A program made the position numbers and the translations under genes. DNA of 64,000 bases from Megaleporinus macrocephalus (taxonomy: Eukaryota > Chordata > Actinopteri > Characiformes > Anostomidae), in NCBI GenBank assembly GCA_021613375.1, contig CM038706.1, positions 27,655,866-27,719,865 on the forward strand. The letters run 5' to 3'. Positions 46,577 through 58,629 of the stretch are shown here, piece by piece; position 1 is the stretch's first letter, and each line of letters begins with the position of its first letter. The notes below the pieces were generated by a model that was given only the letters and a program-made list of their open reading frames with translations, did not search any database and had not been told where the DNA came from.

Positions 46577-46875
46577 GGTGGCATAGTGGTGTAGTGGTTA
46601 GCACTGTCGCCTCACAGCAAGACAATCTGGGTTGGATTCCCAGTCCGGACCGTTCTGTGTGGAGTGAGCATGTTCTCCCCGTGCTTGAGTGAGTTTCCTC
46701 CGGGTACTCCGGTTTCCTCCTACAGTCCAAACACATGCATGTTAGGTTGATCACTCACTCTAAATTGTGACCTGTCCATGGTGTACCCCGCCTTCGCCCA
46801 ATGACGCTGGGGTTGGCTCCAGCCCCGCTGTGACCATGACTAATGAGATAAAGCAGAAGATGATGGATGGATGGC
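46577..46875 (+). mobile_element. tRNA-derived SINE, copy 1
   Basis: The head carries a polymerase III A-box-like tggttagcactg (46596-46607). About 35 bp later it carries a B-box-like gggttggattcc, with one substitution from the canonical GGTTCGANTCC. The unique body (gcatgttctccccgtgcttg, ggtttcctcctacagtccaa) is followed by a tail ending in gataaagcagaagatgatgg and atggatgg repeats. It is similar along most of its length to the copy at 50089. SINEs of this layout are copied by a LINE reverse transcriptase. None is encoded in the window. Confidence 0.8.
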
Positions 46876-47385
46876 ATTGATACATTAACCTACAATAATG
46901 TTATGAAGTGGACCTGAGGACTGCTGAGTATGGAGTTTGGGATGAGTTGGTGTTATTCAGACCTCATGCTCTTGTGGATAAATGAAAATTAAATCCTCAC
47001 AGCAACATCTAATGTAAAGCCTTCCCAGAAGAGTAAATGCTGTTACTGCAGCAAAGAAGGGACAAACATTTTATTTATTATATTTATAACAGGGAGTTTG
47101 TCCCCTGTTAAAATCAATAAATGTAATAAATTACTGTAAGTAGAAAATCAGGGTATATTCTACATCATTTAGTTCCAAAAAGCTTGATATACTGAAGAAA
47201 GCATCTTTTGGTGTTTATCTTAAAGTTATTTTTGAACCGTAGTGTAGCGAACACATGCCACAGTACCAAAACAGCTTCACAACAATGAAAACTACAGCAA
47301 GAAGAACTTTAAAGCTTCTACCTTTAGCACATCACTGAAGCAGCAATGAAGCTGAGCTGCCGTCAAGTCTCTGCGTCCTACATAT
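46876..47385. other. AT-rich spacer, nothing recognised
   Basis: No frame or repeat of note. Confidence 0.5.
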
Positions 47386-47389
47386 CACT

Positions 47390-48130
47390 ACATAACGCTT
47401 TCATAATGGCGTACATGGCTATTGAAAGAGAGGGATTTATACCGCTCCATGTCATCTTTCATCACCCTATTTTTCCAACAAATGGATTCAGATCCCTGAG
47501 TTCCTGAAAGGATTACAATAATGGCCCTTATGAAACTGGATAGGACACTTTTAGACATTTCATACAAGTTGTTGATTTTTCCAGCAGAAATTTTCCCCCT
47601 GCAGTCCTCACACAAAGTCGAGCCAACTTTTCTCCGCGGCTCAGACGCCCTCCCTGCCCCCCGACTGGCCTCAGTCGGCTCGGAACCCAATCTTGGAAGC
47701 GCGTTGGAGTGTTTCAGCGCAGGGCCCGGTCCGAGGATTAATCTCCAATATCAGCCCAGTGGCGGAGGATGATGTATTCTTTATTCAGGCCACGTTTATA
47801 CATTAGGCCGGCTCCCTTTTCATCCAGAACAACCGCCGACGCTCCCCCGGAGCGCTTTCACACACAGCTGGCTTTGATTTGGGCCGGTTAGGTGCAGAGC
47901 TCTCCTCAAGTACTTGGCTGTTAAATACTCCGGTACTGCAGACCTGGGTGCTCTAAGTAAAGCCGTTCCACACAAGACTGAGGACTCCCAAACAAAACAA
48001 CTATATAAGCTTTCTCTTTTCTCTGACGCATAAACAGGACATTTCTGGAATGAACATCTTGGGCCAGGAAGTGGTACTTTGACTGAAAACCACATGAGAG
48101 CACATCTACACAATCCCTGTAATTAATCAT
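47390..48130. promoter_or_regulatory. Possible regulatory block, GC-rich core
   Basis: The core at 47600-47900 is clearly GC-rich and repeat-free, flanked by a balanced segment. A 100-codon minus-strand and an 83-codon plus-strand frame overlap without recognisable domains. It is one of the stronger compositional islands of the window. Confidence 0.35.
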
Positions 48131-48755
48131 GCTCTGGCGATAAATATATCTTGTGTAAGCTGATAGCTTGGGGCTTTAACCAGCTACCAAATGATGAATA
48201 TGTCGGAGACTAAACAGGACTGGCAGGTCGGTTGTTGGTGCTGGAACAATAGACAGTTTTCTTCTCCTCACTTTGGAACATGGTAAAAGAAAATTACCAG
48301 ATGATTTATCTGAACTTATTTTGTAGTTGTTTATGACGTTTTATGTGGTGAAATTGTCTAATTCTATTGGTGGGTATAGTTTGAAAATCCTGATTAAATG
48401 TTATGTTTTCTTGATTTTCTTTACAGCTCTATACAAATTATACAGCTTTTAAAGGTGACCTGTTTAACCTGAAAGGGTTATTTTTTAAACCTAAGTAAAA
48501 GGATGAATGTGTTTTACATTTGTTAACTTTTTTTGTTTATTATTTCTTCAACCAACCATGGCTAGTTAATCCGGTTACTTACTTTTTAAGTTTAAAGTTG
48601 CCTCATGTTTAAAGAAAGAAAACAAATTTAAGTATTTTGTGCAAAAATTCTGTTTATTACGGCATGTTTTATGTTTTATTCTAAAATTCATAAATTTTGC
48701 ATATGACTGTCTTGAAACAAGCAAACAGATCATTTGCAAATTTGCCTGCATTAAA

Positions 48756-48758
<3 letters not shown>
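48131..48758. other. AT-rich spacer, nothing recognised
   Basis: Stops in all frames; no repeats other than the TA run that follows. Confidence 0.55.

Positions 48759-48829
<71 letters not shown>
48759..48829 (+). repeat. (TA)35 microsatellite
   Basis: About 71 bp of uninterrupted TA, a likely polymorphic and cruciform-prone site. The Tyr/Ile frames across it are artefacts. Confidence 0.95.
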
Positions 48830-48831
<2 letters not shown>

Positions 48832-50088
48832 CATAGTTAGCATATGCATTTCCAGCATTACACAACTAATGAACAGTTACCAGCAGTTTAGTGCATTTAC
48901 TTACTTATAAACAGAGGTCATTCTGAATGTGAATGTGTACCTTAGCAGAAAATGATCTGAATCCCTCTGACATGAACTGGCTTACTTAGACTCTGTTTTG
49001 TAGTCTGACCACTACTAAGTATCAATAGGATGTCAATTATTGTATCTTTTTTCATTAACATATCTTTCCTTATTCAACATCCTACAGCACCTCAGCACCC
49101 TCACTGAAGACTGCCTGATCTGGGAAATTGAGACTCCTTCAGGGTTCTCTCGTTATTTGACACTGTAACTGTAGAATACTTGTATGTTGTATACTTGTAT
49201 CCTTCAAGAGCCACAGGTTTGGCTCTATGCATACCCAAAACTTAGTAGATCACTACTCTCTCTGCACTGTGTGCATGTATGTTAGAATACTACATTGTAT
49301 TTAGCAGTTTTATGAAGCATTAACAGACAGGTCTGTGACATGACTTGAATTCATTTCCAATAAAATCATTCAGTAAATGTATAGCGTCACATTATTCTAC
49401 TTCATTCTACTTTATTCTACTTCTACTTCATATCTTCATATGAATACATTTTCAATGCACCAAAGTAAAATTCATCTCAGACCTTTATGTTTTCTAATAT
49501 AAACCTATAATAAATATAATATAGGTTTTTTCAACCTATAAAATCTGAACATGTTGCAAAATATTTTTTCCTATAAAGTCTGATCAGTGACGTTCTAGAT
49601 GAGTAGAAAGGTCACTGGTTAAATATGAATGGAAAAGCTTGTGATGCTCAACGCAGTGACTGGTTAAAGTGATTGTCCCACCTTAGAAAAAGTAGTTATT
49701 GAACCAAACACTACAAACCATTGATGAGTTTTACTGGATATAATCAGTGATTTTAAATTTGTTTAAAATGGTAATTTGATCTTACGTTTTGAGTATTTTG
49801 GACTCCATTCATTCAAAGTGTCTGATCTGAGCTGCGTTGCAATGATGATCTTTCTGGGCAGACCATCATAACAACTTTGGTCTGATATGCTTAAAGGCAG
49901 CCTAGACAACAAAGAACTCTTATTCTGATGTGCTTTTAAGTGGGTAGTGTACTGCATCCAAAAGAATAACCCAAGCAGCCTTCATGGTGCAATGCCAAAA
50001 TTAGCAACCCTTTCATAATTTATCACATGCAAATGCAAAGTCCTGTTGTGCGAACATGTGTTATTATTATAAAAATGTTTATTCCTTT
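48830..50088. other. Spacer, nothing recognised
   Basis: Contains a short ttctactt repeat (about 49395-49430). No gene or bounded repeat was recognised. Confidence 0.5.
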
Positions 50089-50365
50089 AGGCGGCACAGT
50101 GGTGTAGTGGTTAGCACTGTCGCCTCACGACAAGACAATCTGGGTTCGATTCCTGGTCCGGGCTGTTGAGTGTGGGGTTTGCATGTTCTCCCTGTGCTTC
50201 AGTGGGTTTCCTCTGGTTTCCTACCAGAGACATGCATGTTAGGTTAATCGTTCACTCTAAATTGCCCATGAATGTGTGGCTGTGCAATGGACTAGTGCCC
50301 TGTCATTGGTGTACCCTGCTTTTGCCTGATGATGCTGGGATTGGGTCCAGTGACCCTGACTAGGT
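50089..50365 (+). mobile_element. tRNA-derived SINE, copy 2 (tail truncated)
   Basis: The head ggcggcacagtggtgtagtg contains the A-box-like tggttagcactg and an intact B-box gggttcgattcc at 50142-50153. The body parallels copy 1 (gcatgttctccctgtgcttc, catgcatgttaggttaatcg). It ends near ccctgactag without the gataaagcngaagata tail seen in copy 1. Confidence 0.8.
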
Positions 50366-50869
50366 TTATTCCTTGAAAACAAAAAAAAGTATAACCTTGA
50401 GTGAAAAGAAAAGTTTTCAGACACAAAGATAAGTGTGTTTACATTATCAGTGTGTGTTTACATTGTTTACTTTATTGCAATACAATAGAACAAAGGTGCT
50501 TAAAATACTTTTAATTTGTGTGTTCGTATCAACATAAATTAATGTTAGCTTAGGAAGAAGCTAAAACAACCAGCAATTCTGGCTCACCAAGGCTACACTC
50601 AAGTTTAGAGGATAAAGACACAAATCTGAGGAAGTGAAATTAAGCAACTGGGGCTGGTGTGACAGAAAGCTAGAATTTTTATGAGCGTTAAAGAAACAAT
50701 TTATAAGACAAAGCAGCCTATTACATTTACACTTCAAATAATAGGGCACAACATATCAACAGAAAGTTTGAATTGCAGGGGACTGTTTTAAAAAGAGAGG
50801 AACATGAGCATTGTTTATTTTTCAGAAAAATAAAATCCTTTTCTTCATTTATATTTGTTTAAAATATGG
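50366..50869. other. AT-rich spacer, nothing recognised
   Basis: No frame above 62 codons; no repeat. Confidence 0.5.
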
Positions 50870-50948
50870 TGAGAAATCGAATCGTAATCTCAGTATCATG
50901 AATCGAATCGAATCAAATCGGGTGCAGAGTGTATCGTTACACCACTAA
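50870..50948 (-). mobile_element. hAT-like terminus (solo end)
   Basis: On the minus strand the segment starts tagtggtgtaacgatacact and continues with gattcgattcgattcatgat, a pattern I recognise from the ends of fish hAT-type elements. The opposite end was not found upstream or downstream. Confidence 0.5.
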
Positions 50949-51355
50949 TCAAAACTGTTATTAATCTATTGATCATTTCAGTTGCTTTTGGATTGTTTTA
51001 AAGTAAAAATATTGCTTCTTCAATTTCTCAATCTGTCTGTTACAGAGACGGCTTGCAGGGTGTTGTGGGTAAAGGAGCAGAGTTTAGAAACAGGGCAGAA
51101 AGGGACACTTTGCGTAATTGGTTATATTCATAGATACTCACATTCCTAACAAGGGTTAAGGTTTAGAGGTACTTTAAGGTCTCTGTAAAAGAAAGCTTTG
51201 CAGAAAGCTGCAAAGAAAGTCAAAGGCTTTGTTACGGTAAAAGTGATTGTATTAAATTATTTAGTTACTGAGTGTACCACATACCCGGTATACTGGAAGG
51301 AGTAGTACTGTGTAACAACAGGTTCATCCCTCTGGAACAAACACAGAGCTTTACA
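50949..51355. other. Spacer, nothing recognised
   Basis: Mixed sequence without frames or repeats. Confidence 0.5.
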
Positions 51356-52160
51356 AAGGCGCTGGATAAATAGCCACACATACATGGCACGCAGCTCTTC
51401 CTCCCACCAGACTCATGCCTATTTAAGAGATGATTTATTTCTTACAGATGGGTGGCAGCTCTTGATTTGAATAGACAGGCTGATCCCAGCAGAGCCTCAA
51501 GGGGCCAGTGTAGGAGAAGCAGGACAGCTTTAGGCCTCTGTAAGCCCCAGGACCCCAAACATTTGTGGATCAATTTCTGTCATGCCCGCACGGCTAACAG
51601 CTTGCAAACCAAAATAGGACAGTGGCCTTTGATGTACGTCCGCGCTCTGCGCAACCTCTGTCATTCTTAAGCACTCTAACATGCTAACGTTTTTATTTGC
51701 ACAGCACAGAGCTTCAGAAAGCCAGGCTGACCATGCTGTCCACATACAGGACACTAGCAGACCTTTCCTATATTCTGTCATCCTTTCAGTACTAGCTTAA
51801 AAGGCATGTGGCACACAACTCGTGATGACCCTCAGCATTTGATAATGGGCCGTTCAAACATGGCGGCAGTGAGCAGGTGCTAATAGATGAAGATTACTGG
51901 TGCTGTAGCGGTAGCATATCGTGCAGTTTGGGGTGGGGAGGGAGAGTTAGAGGGGTCAGCTGTGCCAGTGTGAATAACTCCAGAAGTAATTAATCAAGGG
52001 GAAGTCAGGGTTCTGTTACAGAGGGGGACAAACTGATAGGTTACACCACATTCCAACACACATACATAGACACCCTCACACACACGCGTGCATTTTTATC
52101 TGACCATGACTTGCAACTAGCCTGTGAGGCCATAGCTCTGCACTGTAGCCTGTACATGAA
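51356..52160. promoter_or_regulatory. Possible regulatory block
   Basis: The GC-richer repeat-free part (51440-51680) includes gccaaaac-like and taattaatcaa words (about 51988). The 72- and 83-codon frames on opposite strands overlap. Low support. Confidence 0.25.
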
Positions 52161-52762
52161 AGGGACACGTCAGTGGAACAAAATAGAGGTAATGTCTTAA
52201 TACATCCACATACAAGGGCCTTTAACAAGCAAACTTATAGGAAACTGTTAAAGTCATCTAGACGTACTCACTGGTACGTCTACATTCAATATAGATATTA
52301 AAAAAAACAATACTGTGCATAATCATACTACATACATAAGAACATCAACTATCTGATAAAGTATATACTTATGCTGAAAAAAATATTTGAGAATATTCAA
52401 TGCATTCAATAGAAAAATGTTAAAGCTACACTATGTAAGTTACAAGGATTTGGTGAAAATGTGCAATTTCACATATCAGTATTTTTTCCATTATCTTGTA
52501 TAATTTTAAATACATTTATGAAATCTTAAAAACTTGTATTAATATCTAGAACTTCTGGTAATCATGTTTTGTATTTTGAAGGTTGGTTTTTAATAAATTT
52601 GCTTCCACATGTAATTCTTTATTTCCTCCTAAATGTCGTTCTTTCCTTATTTATTTAGTCTCATGCCCTTTGTTGAACAGAAAAAAAGCTATTTAATAAA
52701 AAGATATAACAACAATGATAATAATAAAGGCATTAAAAATTATTATAATTATATAATTAATG
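52161..52762. other. AT-rich spacer, nothing recognised
   Basis: Strongly AT-rich; no gene or repeat boundaries. Confidence 0.55.
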
Positions 52763-52810
52763 CAACCCCGACTAGCAGGATAAAGCGGAAGATAATGGAT
52801 GGATGGATAT
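52763..52810 (+). mobile_element. Orphan SINE tail 1
   Basis: caaccccgactagcaggata followed by aagcggaagataatggatgg matches the 3' tail of the SINE at 46577-46875, without head or body. It is probably a severely 5'-truncated copy. Confidence 0.6.
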
Positions 52811-53690
52811 AATTAATGAATGTAATAATAATGTTGTAATAACAATAATGTTTAAACACAACAACATTCGGGATATTATTTGATAGAATATACAAAATTA
52901 CAATATTCTATATATAAATTTATATAAAAGTTCCTTGCTGTAAATTTCTCCCCATCAGGATCTCCTTCTCTCTATGCTGTGGAAGTGATGTAAGTTGAAT
53001 AAGCCACTGAGGAGCTACTGCTCGGATTATTAGGAGCAAGCACACGTCAATTCATACTCACAGAGGTTTCCAAGATGAGCTATGCTTAGAGCAGAGTCTG
53101 GATATGAGTGTGAGCGTAATACTCAGAGGGTGGATCAGAGGGAGAAGCCGTTACCATAGAAACTCCCCAGATTTTTATGGGAGTGGAGGAGTGTGGTGAG
53201 TAAAAGATAAGTGGATTCCTGTGTTTGGGTAAGACATCATAAAAGAGAGAGATCCAAAGTCAGAGAAACATTAGAGCAGGAGCTCTACGTCCACTATCAG
53301 CTCCTTCAGCTAGATAAGGTGTCTGTATCTGTTTGTAGGATTTTGTAATGGATCACTGTCCCACGTTTTCTGAACACTAATCTCTTTAATCAATCACATT
53401 TTACAGCAGCATGTTCTGTTTTACAGGCACGCCAATGTCTGCCATCATTATCCAAAGAGACACCAGCGCCGACATCCATCCAAACATAATCCTTAGTGTG
53501 TAATTCTTAATCCCTTATTCTAAAGACAACCAGCGTCCACTGTCAGATTTAAAGCAGCCAGTACCAGAGGTATGAAATAAAAACCAAATGTCTCAGAGAC
53601 TGCGATAAAAATCTATTTTCATGACTCCTGTGGAGTGTTGTGTTACATGAGTCAGAGTAAGGAAAGGCTTTTTCCCCTTCCTTACCTTCT
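52811..53690. other. Spacer, nothing recognised
   Basis: AT-rich to mixed; no frames above chance. Confidence 0.5.
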
Positions 53691-53694
53691 TTTC

Positions 53695-54335
53695 AGCTTT
53701 CCCTCTTTCTTTGGATTTAGTAATGGGGTCATTTATACACATGCGGTTCGCTATTAAGGAACTGGCAGATCAAAGGTAATTACCTGACAGGCCTGGGCCC
53801 CCAACGCCAGGCTCCGGACCATTCGACTCCACATTCCCAGGCGTTCTGTACAGGGCGGTCATGTTTATTTGCAAAGTGCGGTCACTGCCTCTGTCAAACG
53901 CACTATTTAATCAGCCCGCTTTTCGATTCTTTGATAATGATAGCGTTTTCCTATTCAATTTAGGCCCGAGGCATTCAAGCAATAAACAGAGCTCTCCAAA
54001 AGCTAATATTTTGCAAATCAGATATTTATTTAAAAGGCAGCGTTGGCTGAGCGTTAGATTATTTGTATGATCAAAAAGTAATTTCGCCAGTTTGGTTCAA
54101 GTGGCTTTCATGTCGGGCCACATTTAAATAAATACTAAAAAAAAAGCGGGACTCTAAATCGCAAACAGATGAAACGGTCCAGTGGAAATCACACTCTTTG
54201 AAAGTCCACATGTTGGCGAGCAGAAATATGAATGGGGTTGCTAGTTGCGGCTGACTGGGGCTCATGGTCCCCCTTTTTTGTTGATCTCAATTAAAGCAGT
54301 TGAGGAAACAGTGAGGAATTGTCTAAGGAAAAAGA
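53695..54335. promoter_or_regulatory. Possible enhancer with TCF/LEF and homeodomain motifs
   Basis: Repeat-free block. gatcaaagg (TCF/LEF class) at 53768-53776 overlaps the palindrome GGTAATTACC at 53775-53784. A second TCF-like word in opposite orientation, ctttgataatgat, starts at 53929. Balanced composition continues to about 54330 with atttatttaaaagg and gatcaaaaagtaatttcg. No coding frame exceeds 69 codons. TCF and homeodomain motif classes are established; that they are used here is inference. Confidence 0.4.
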
Positions 54336-55015
54336 GTTTGACTCTTTGGGTTGAAGCCCTGCGTCTGCTGTTGGTACCAGAAGAAGAAAATGTCATTTTG
54401 TATCTCTGATTACAGATTTCTATGTTTCTGGTGGTTTTTTTCTCCTTTTCCACCATTTAAGAAGCCTGGCCACTGCAAACAATCTGTCTGGAGATGGAAA
54501 TCAAATCCGGCACTTTTGGAAAAGTCCAGCATAATCAGAGTGCCGGAAAAAGACAGGGTCTTGGTTTTTGTGGAGTTTTACTGTGCTGAATGCCTAAGGT
54601 CTGAGACCAAACCCCAAAAAGAGCTTTCAAGCTGACAGAAACAAAGCCACAGTGTCCACTGCATCTCCAAAGAAGAAAACGGCTCTTATGCTAACGAGCG
54701 CTAGTCGGGGTAGCAAAGGTCTTGCTACTTGCTGTGAGTGTGGTCCAGACGGAGACAGCTAGTGTTATCAGTTTCTCTGGCTCTACCAGCCTCCCTAAAG
54801 CAGAACTCAATCAAACCATGCACTGCCAAGGCCCATGAGAGATAGATACCACATACTAGCGCACGCTAAAACAGGCACACACGCATGTAAAACAGCACAC
54901 AGCCATGCTAACAGTGCAGGCTAGATCCTGTGCGCCCTCTGGCACCGCATTAATTCACTTTCATGGTTATTTACAGGTCGAGGATGATGTGTGAACAAGC
55001 CAGAGAGTGTCTTTA
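54336..55015. other. Spacer, nothing recognised
   Basis: A 94-codon plus-strand frame (54351-54635) shows no recognisable domain. No repeats. Confidence 0.45.
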
Positions 55016-55345
55016 GACGTGGGGCCAAGCACTGAGCTTGGACTGCATAGCAAATAATGAGCTCCCATGGGTTTAGGCTGCATTGTCTCCTGTGCCCTCG
55101 AGTCCATGTCCCCAAACCTTCTCATTACCTTCCCAGCATCCATTTCAGCCCTCATCTGGGAGTGTGGCCCGGTTTAGAACGGGGAGCCCGGTCAGGGCCC
55201 GGACGCAGCCTAAATGCTCTTAGGTCGCGGGCTCTTAATGCAGCACTCAAAGCCAGCCACAGAGAAAACCCCGTTTCCAACATTTTAAAATTTCAACGTG
55301 TTGCTATTGCACTGTGGGGTAAAATATACAGTATATCACTATAAT
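55016..55345. promoter_or_regulatory. Possible regulatory block, GC-rich
   Basis: GC-rich at 55160-55260 and repeat-free. The 95-codon plus-strand frame across it lacks recognisable features and competes with two minus-strand frames. Confidence 0.3.
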
Positions 55346-56730
55346 TGGCTTGTTTCCCCCACAGCCTATTCCAGAACCTAGTGACAGCCTCTCATACACA
55401 TAAACAGAAAATATGATGGCTGTCACATTTTCTCCCAAATAATTACGACTTGGTACAAGTCTCGGAATTGTCATCAACTCGTGTTAGATTGTCGCAAGTC
55501 CCATGCTATTACTCAGAGGTGCAATACCATCGCCACTATGAGATTCAGACGTTTGCATTCAAACAGAGAATTTGCATAGAACTCCTTTTATTGAATGCAC
55601 TAAGGGACGATTGAGTTCTCTATTTGGGTTATTGTGAATACCTTTAGCGCTGGTAATGAATACTACATACAGTTTAATACCTATAATGAATTTAAAAGCG
55701 TGCACAATCCGAGCACGAGTAAGCCTTGTCCAAGTGCCAAAACATTCCATGTCTTGTGAGTGGGGTGGTGGATATGGGCCTGTAGCACCTGAACACAATT
55801 CCTGCAGTTGCTGATGATATAAGCAGAACCGTTTCTTCATGCCAGTGGAAAGGCGAGCTCTCAGCAGCTGGCCTGGCCAAACCTCAGCGACCAAATTCCA
55901 TCCATCTGCTGGACGTCTCCCATGCCTTACTTCAAGGGCTCCTTCTGAGAAATGTAGGAGGGAGAGGAGAGGAAAGGAAAGAACGAAAGAGAAAGAAGTG
56001 TCCACTCTGCCTCTCATGTCGATTGAAGTAAAGCAAATGAGAAGTGCTACATACCACAGAAGGTGTTTTTTGAAAGTCAAATAATAGAGGGAAATGGCTT
56101 CTAGGAAAGAACAAGGAAGCTGACTGTGAAACTAAATCATATCTGTATCGAGTTTATCGTGTACAGGATGATGATGTGTAAACCTACAAACAGTCAGAGG
56201 AATTAAACTGGAACAGCAGACAGTTCTGTTTTTATCCCACAGAATATACATGACAGAACAAGACAGGTGTGGATAGAACCCTGCTGAGCTGCAAAGCTCA
56301 CCTCCAGCAAGAGGACTAAAAACATTTCATAATTCTAATTAACTACTGCCATGACTGGCACATAGAGTGAAACTCCAGTGAACAACCTGTCCTGGAGGCA
56401 TTCTGGATGTAATCGCTTTTTATAACTCTCAGTTTCATTTTAGAATCTACTTTAGTTTTATTCATCAGTTCAAATGGCTTTTCTTTAGCTTCTTACTTAT
56501 CTTGTAAAGACAGGTTAGTGGACCACCTTGTTTGTTGAAATTATTGTATTTCATTGCTAATTTTAGAATAAGAAATGTTCAGTTATTTAATCAAGATTTT
56601 TGTCCATGGTATGTAGGTAGAGACCGGTATCATATAATCAGTGAATGTATCACCTGAACTCCTGAAGCAGCAAATCCTTCTCTTAACTTTCAAAGAGTTC
56701 AACTATATATACTTCGCACAATGATGCCCC
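55346..56730. other. Spacer, nothing recognised
   Basis: The 173-codon minus-strand frame at 55559-56080 is the longest frame outside low-complexity sequence, but it has no motif I recognise. It includes a pyrimidine-rich low-complexity stretch (about 55950-56000). Confidence 0.45.
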
Positions 56731-56731
56731 C

Positions 56732-56775
56732 CCAGTGACCCCAACTAGCGAGATAAAGCAGAAGATAATGGATGA
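56732..56775 (+). mobile_element. Orphan SINE tail 2
   Basis: cagtgaccccaactagcgag followed by ataaagcagaagataatgg repeats the 3' tail of the SINE at 46577, again without head or body. Confidence 0.6.
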
Positions 56776-56782
56776 GTAACTA

Positions 56783-57108
56783 ATATATATATATATATAT
56801 ATACACACACTATAGCAGTGCTTTGAATACAACATTTAAATTAATATAGGTACTATATTGTTCTACAAATACCGACTGCAGGTTGTCGTTTTTCTCTTTA
56901 TACTTTGTTACTCTACTGTTTCAGGACCCCGAAAGGACCACCACAGAATAGGTATTTTTGGGGTGGTGTATAATTTTCAGCACTGCAGTAACACTGAACA
57001 GGTGGTGTGTTTGAATGTGTTAGTGTGTATTGTGCTGGTACGTGTGGCTCATACACGGCAGTACTGAAGGATTTTTAAAATATATATATATATATATAAA
57101 ATATATAT

Positions 57109-57169
<61 letters not shown>

Positions 57170-57436
57170 TATAGCAGTGCTTTGAATACAACATTTAAAT
57201 TAATATAGGTACTATATTGTTCTACAAATACCGACTGCAGGTTGTCGTTTTTCTCTTTATACTTTGTTACTCTACTGTTTCAGGACCCCGAAAGGACCAC
57301 CACAGAATAGGTATTTTTGGGGTGGTGTATAATTTTCAGCACTGCAGTAACACTGAACAGGTGTGTTTGAATGTGTTAGTGTGTATTGTGCTGGTACGTG
57401 TGGCTCATACACGGCAGTACTGAAGGATTTTTAAAA
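56783..57436 (+). repeat. Near-perfect direct duplication (359-bp offset) with TA runs
   Basis: About 275 bp starting at cacacactatagcagtgctt (from about 56804) recur from about 57163. They are identical at every position I compared except a 3-bp difference (aggtggtgtg versus aggtgtg near 57002/57360). Each copy is preceded by a TA/CA microsatellite. The copies are joined by about 85 bp of interrupted TA repeats (57079-57160). The duplicated sequence is the left half of the foldback element family seen at 45951-46545. Confidence 0.9.
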
Positions 57437-58620
57437 ACAATGTCCACTTGGATGAATTGGATACACAATTGGATGAATATTTTATATTTTGGTTAGCATA
57501 TCTACACATAAGAACATAATTTAAAAAACATAATAAAATTATCATTAGAATTTAACAACAAAATCAGTAACAAAGTTCAGAAACAAAACATGGTCCAGTG
57601 CAACTTGTGATAGCAAAGAGCCATAGAAGTACACTTTCATACACGAGATGGAGAATCCCCTCTTTCTCTTTCTCTCAGATCTAATCAAGTTAGTGAGTGT
57701 CTGGCCATTTTTTAGTGTCAGGCCTGCGACAAAGCCCGCTGTGTCTTATAGATTTAGGACAGAGAGAGACACAAAAAGAATGCTTCGTCTCTGACTTGAA
57801 AAAAATGACTAATTATCAATGAATTATCTGGTCCTACGGCCCTGTATTGCACAGCATTGAGCTTTTTCTCCAAGCTTTTTTTTTTTGAAGGGGGGGTTGT
57901 GTCCTCACTGGCCTGTAATGTGTACTGTGCGGTGTACACGGTTTTGCTTTGGCAGCGTGACGAAGGTGGAAATGTCAATGGATTCATGACCTAGCAGTGC
58001 ATGTGCGCCCCGCACCACCACACACACACTCCACCTGTGTGCACACACACACACACCGTGCCCTGGGCTGCAAATTACCCAAGAAACACATTAATCTTAC
58101 CGCCACTGCCTGAAACAAAGCTTGTAAGAGCAGTCCAGGGAACTATGACCTTCACATCTAACAGCCTGAACACAGCACACAGCTCCTACCTGTCTGCACG
58201 CAGTGTCCAGGGCATCTGTGTATGTGTGTCCACTTGAGGTTTGGTGAGGACAGCGGCTGTATACTGTTCGTTGCATGTTCTATGGAAAATCAAAGCTGTA
58301 AAGGGCTTCGTTTTCAATGGGCAGATTTTTAGCAAAGAACCTTAAAAAGCCATTAAACAGCCCTCAACTCAAACAAGTCTTACTGTGCAGATTATGTAAC
58401 ATTGTTTTAAGTATTTAAATCTGTTCATCATACATCTGTGGATTATTAAAGCCATACACGCGTTTATAAATACACATATTGGTATTCACTGTGTTCAGTC
58501 ACACAGTTCTGGCCAAATTACATATTGTGTAAAGACGTAAACACAACCTCTGCATCAAACATTTTCCTGCAAATAGTAATGCATTAATATTACTTTAAGT
58601 TTGATTAACCTGAAATTAAT
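57437..58620. promoter_or_regulatory. Spacer with a possible regulatory stretch
   Basis: About 57650-58080 is GC-richer and repeat-free except for an (AC)n run at 58041-58058 and a run of nine T with seven G (57877-57896). The rest is ordinary spacer. No coding frame above 78 codons. Confidence 0.25.
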
Positions 58621-58629
58621 TAATTAAGA

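Noticed and set aside
46577..46660. Possible genuine tRNA gene because of A- and B-box-like motifs
   Set aside because: The flanking body and tail match a SINE present again at 50089; no cloverleaf with a paired acceptor stem is apparent.
48575..48865. Tyr/Ile repeat protein on either strand
   Set aside because: Translation of a (TA)n microsatellite.
50089..50170. Possible genuine tRNA gene with an intact B-box
   Set aside because: Same SINE family as at 46577; the B-box is inherited from the ancestral tRNA.
55559..56080. 173-codon minus-strand frame
   Set aside because: No recognisable domain, mixed with a low-complexity pyrimidine stretch and competing frames; chance is the simpler explanation.
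56858..57423. Two nearly identical 68-69-codon frames suggesting a duplicated small gene
   Set aside because: They lie in the duplicated half of a non-coding foldback element found elsewhere in the window. Identity reflects recent duplication, not coding constraint.
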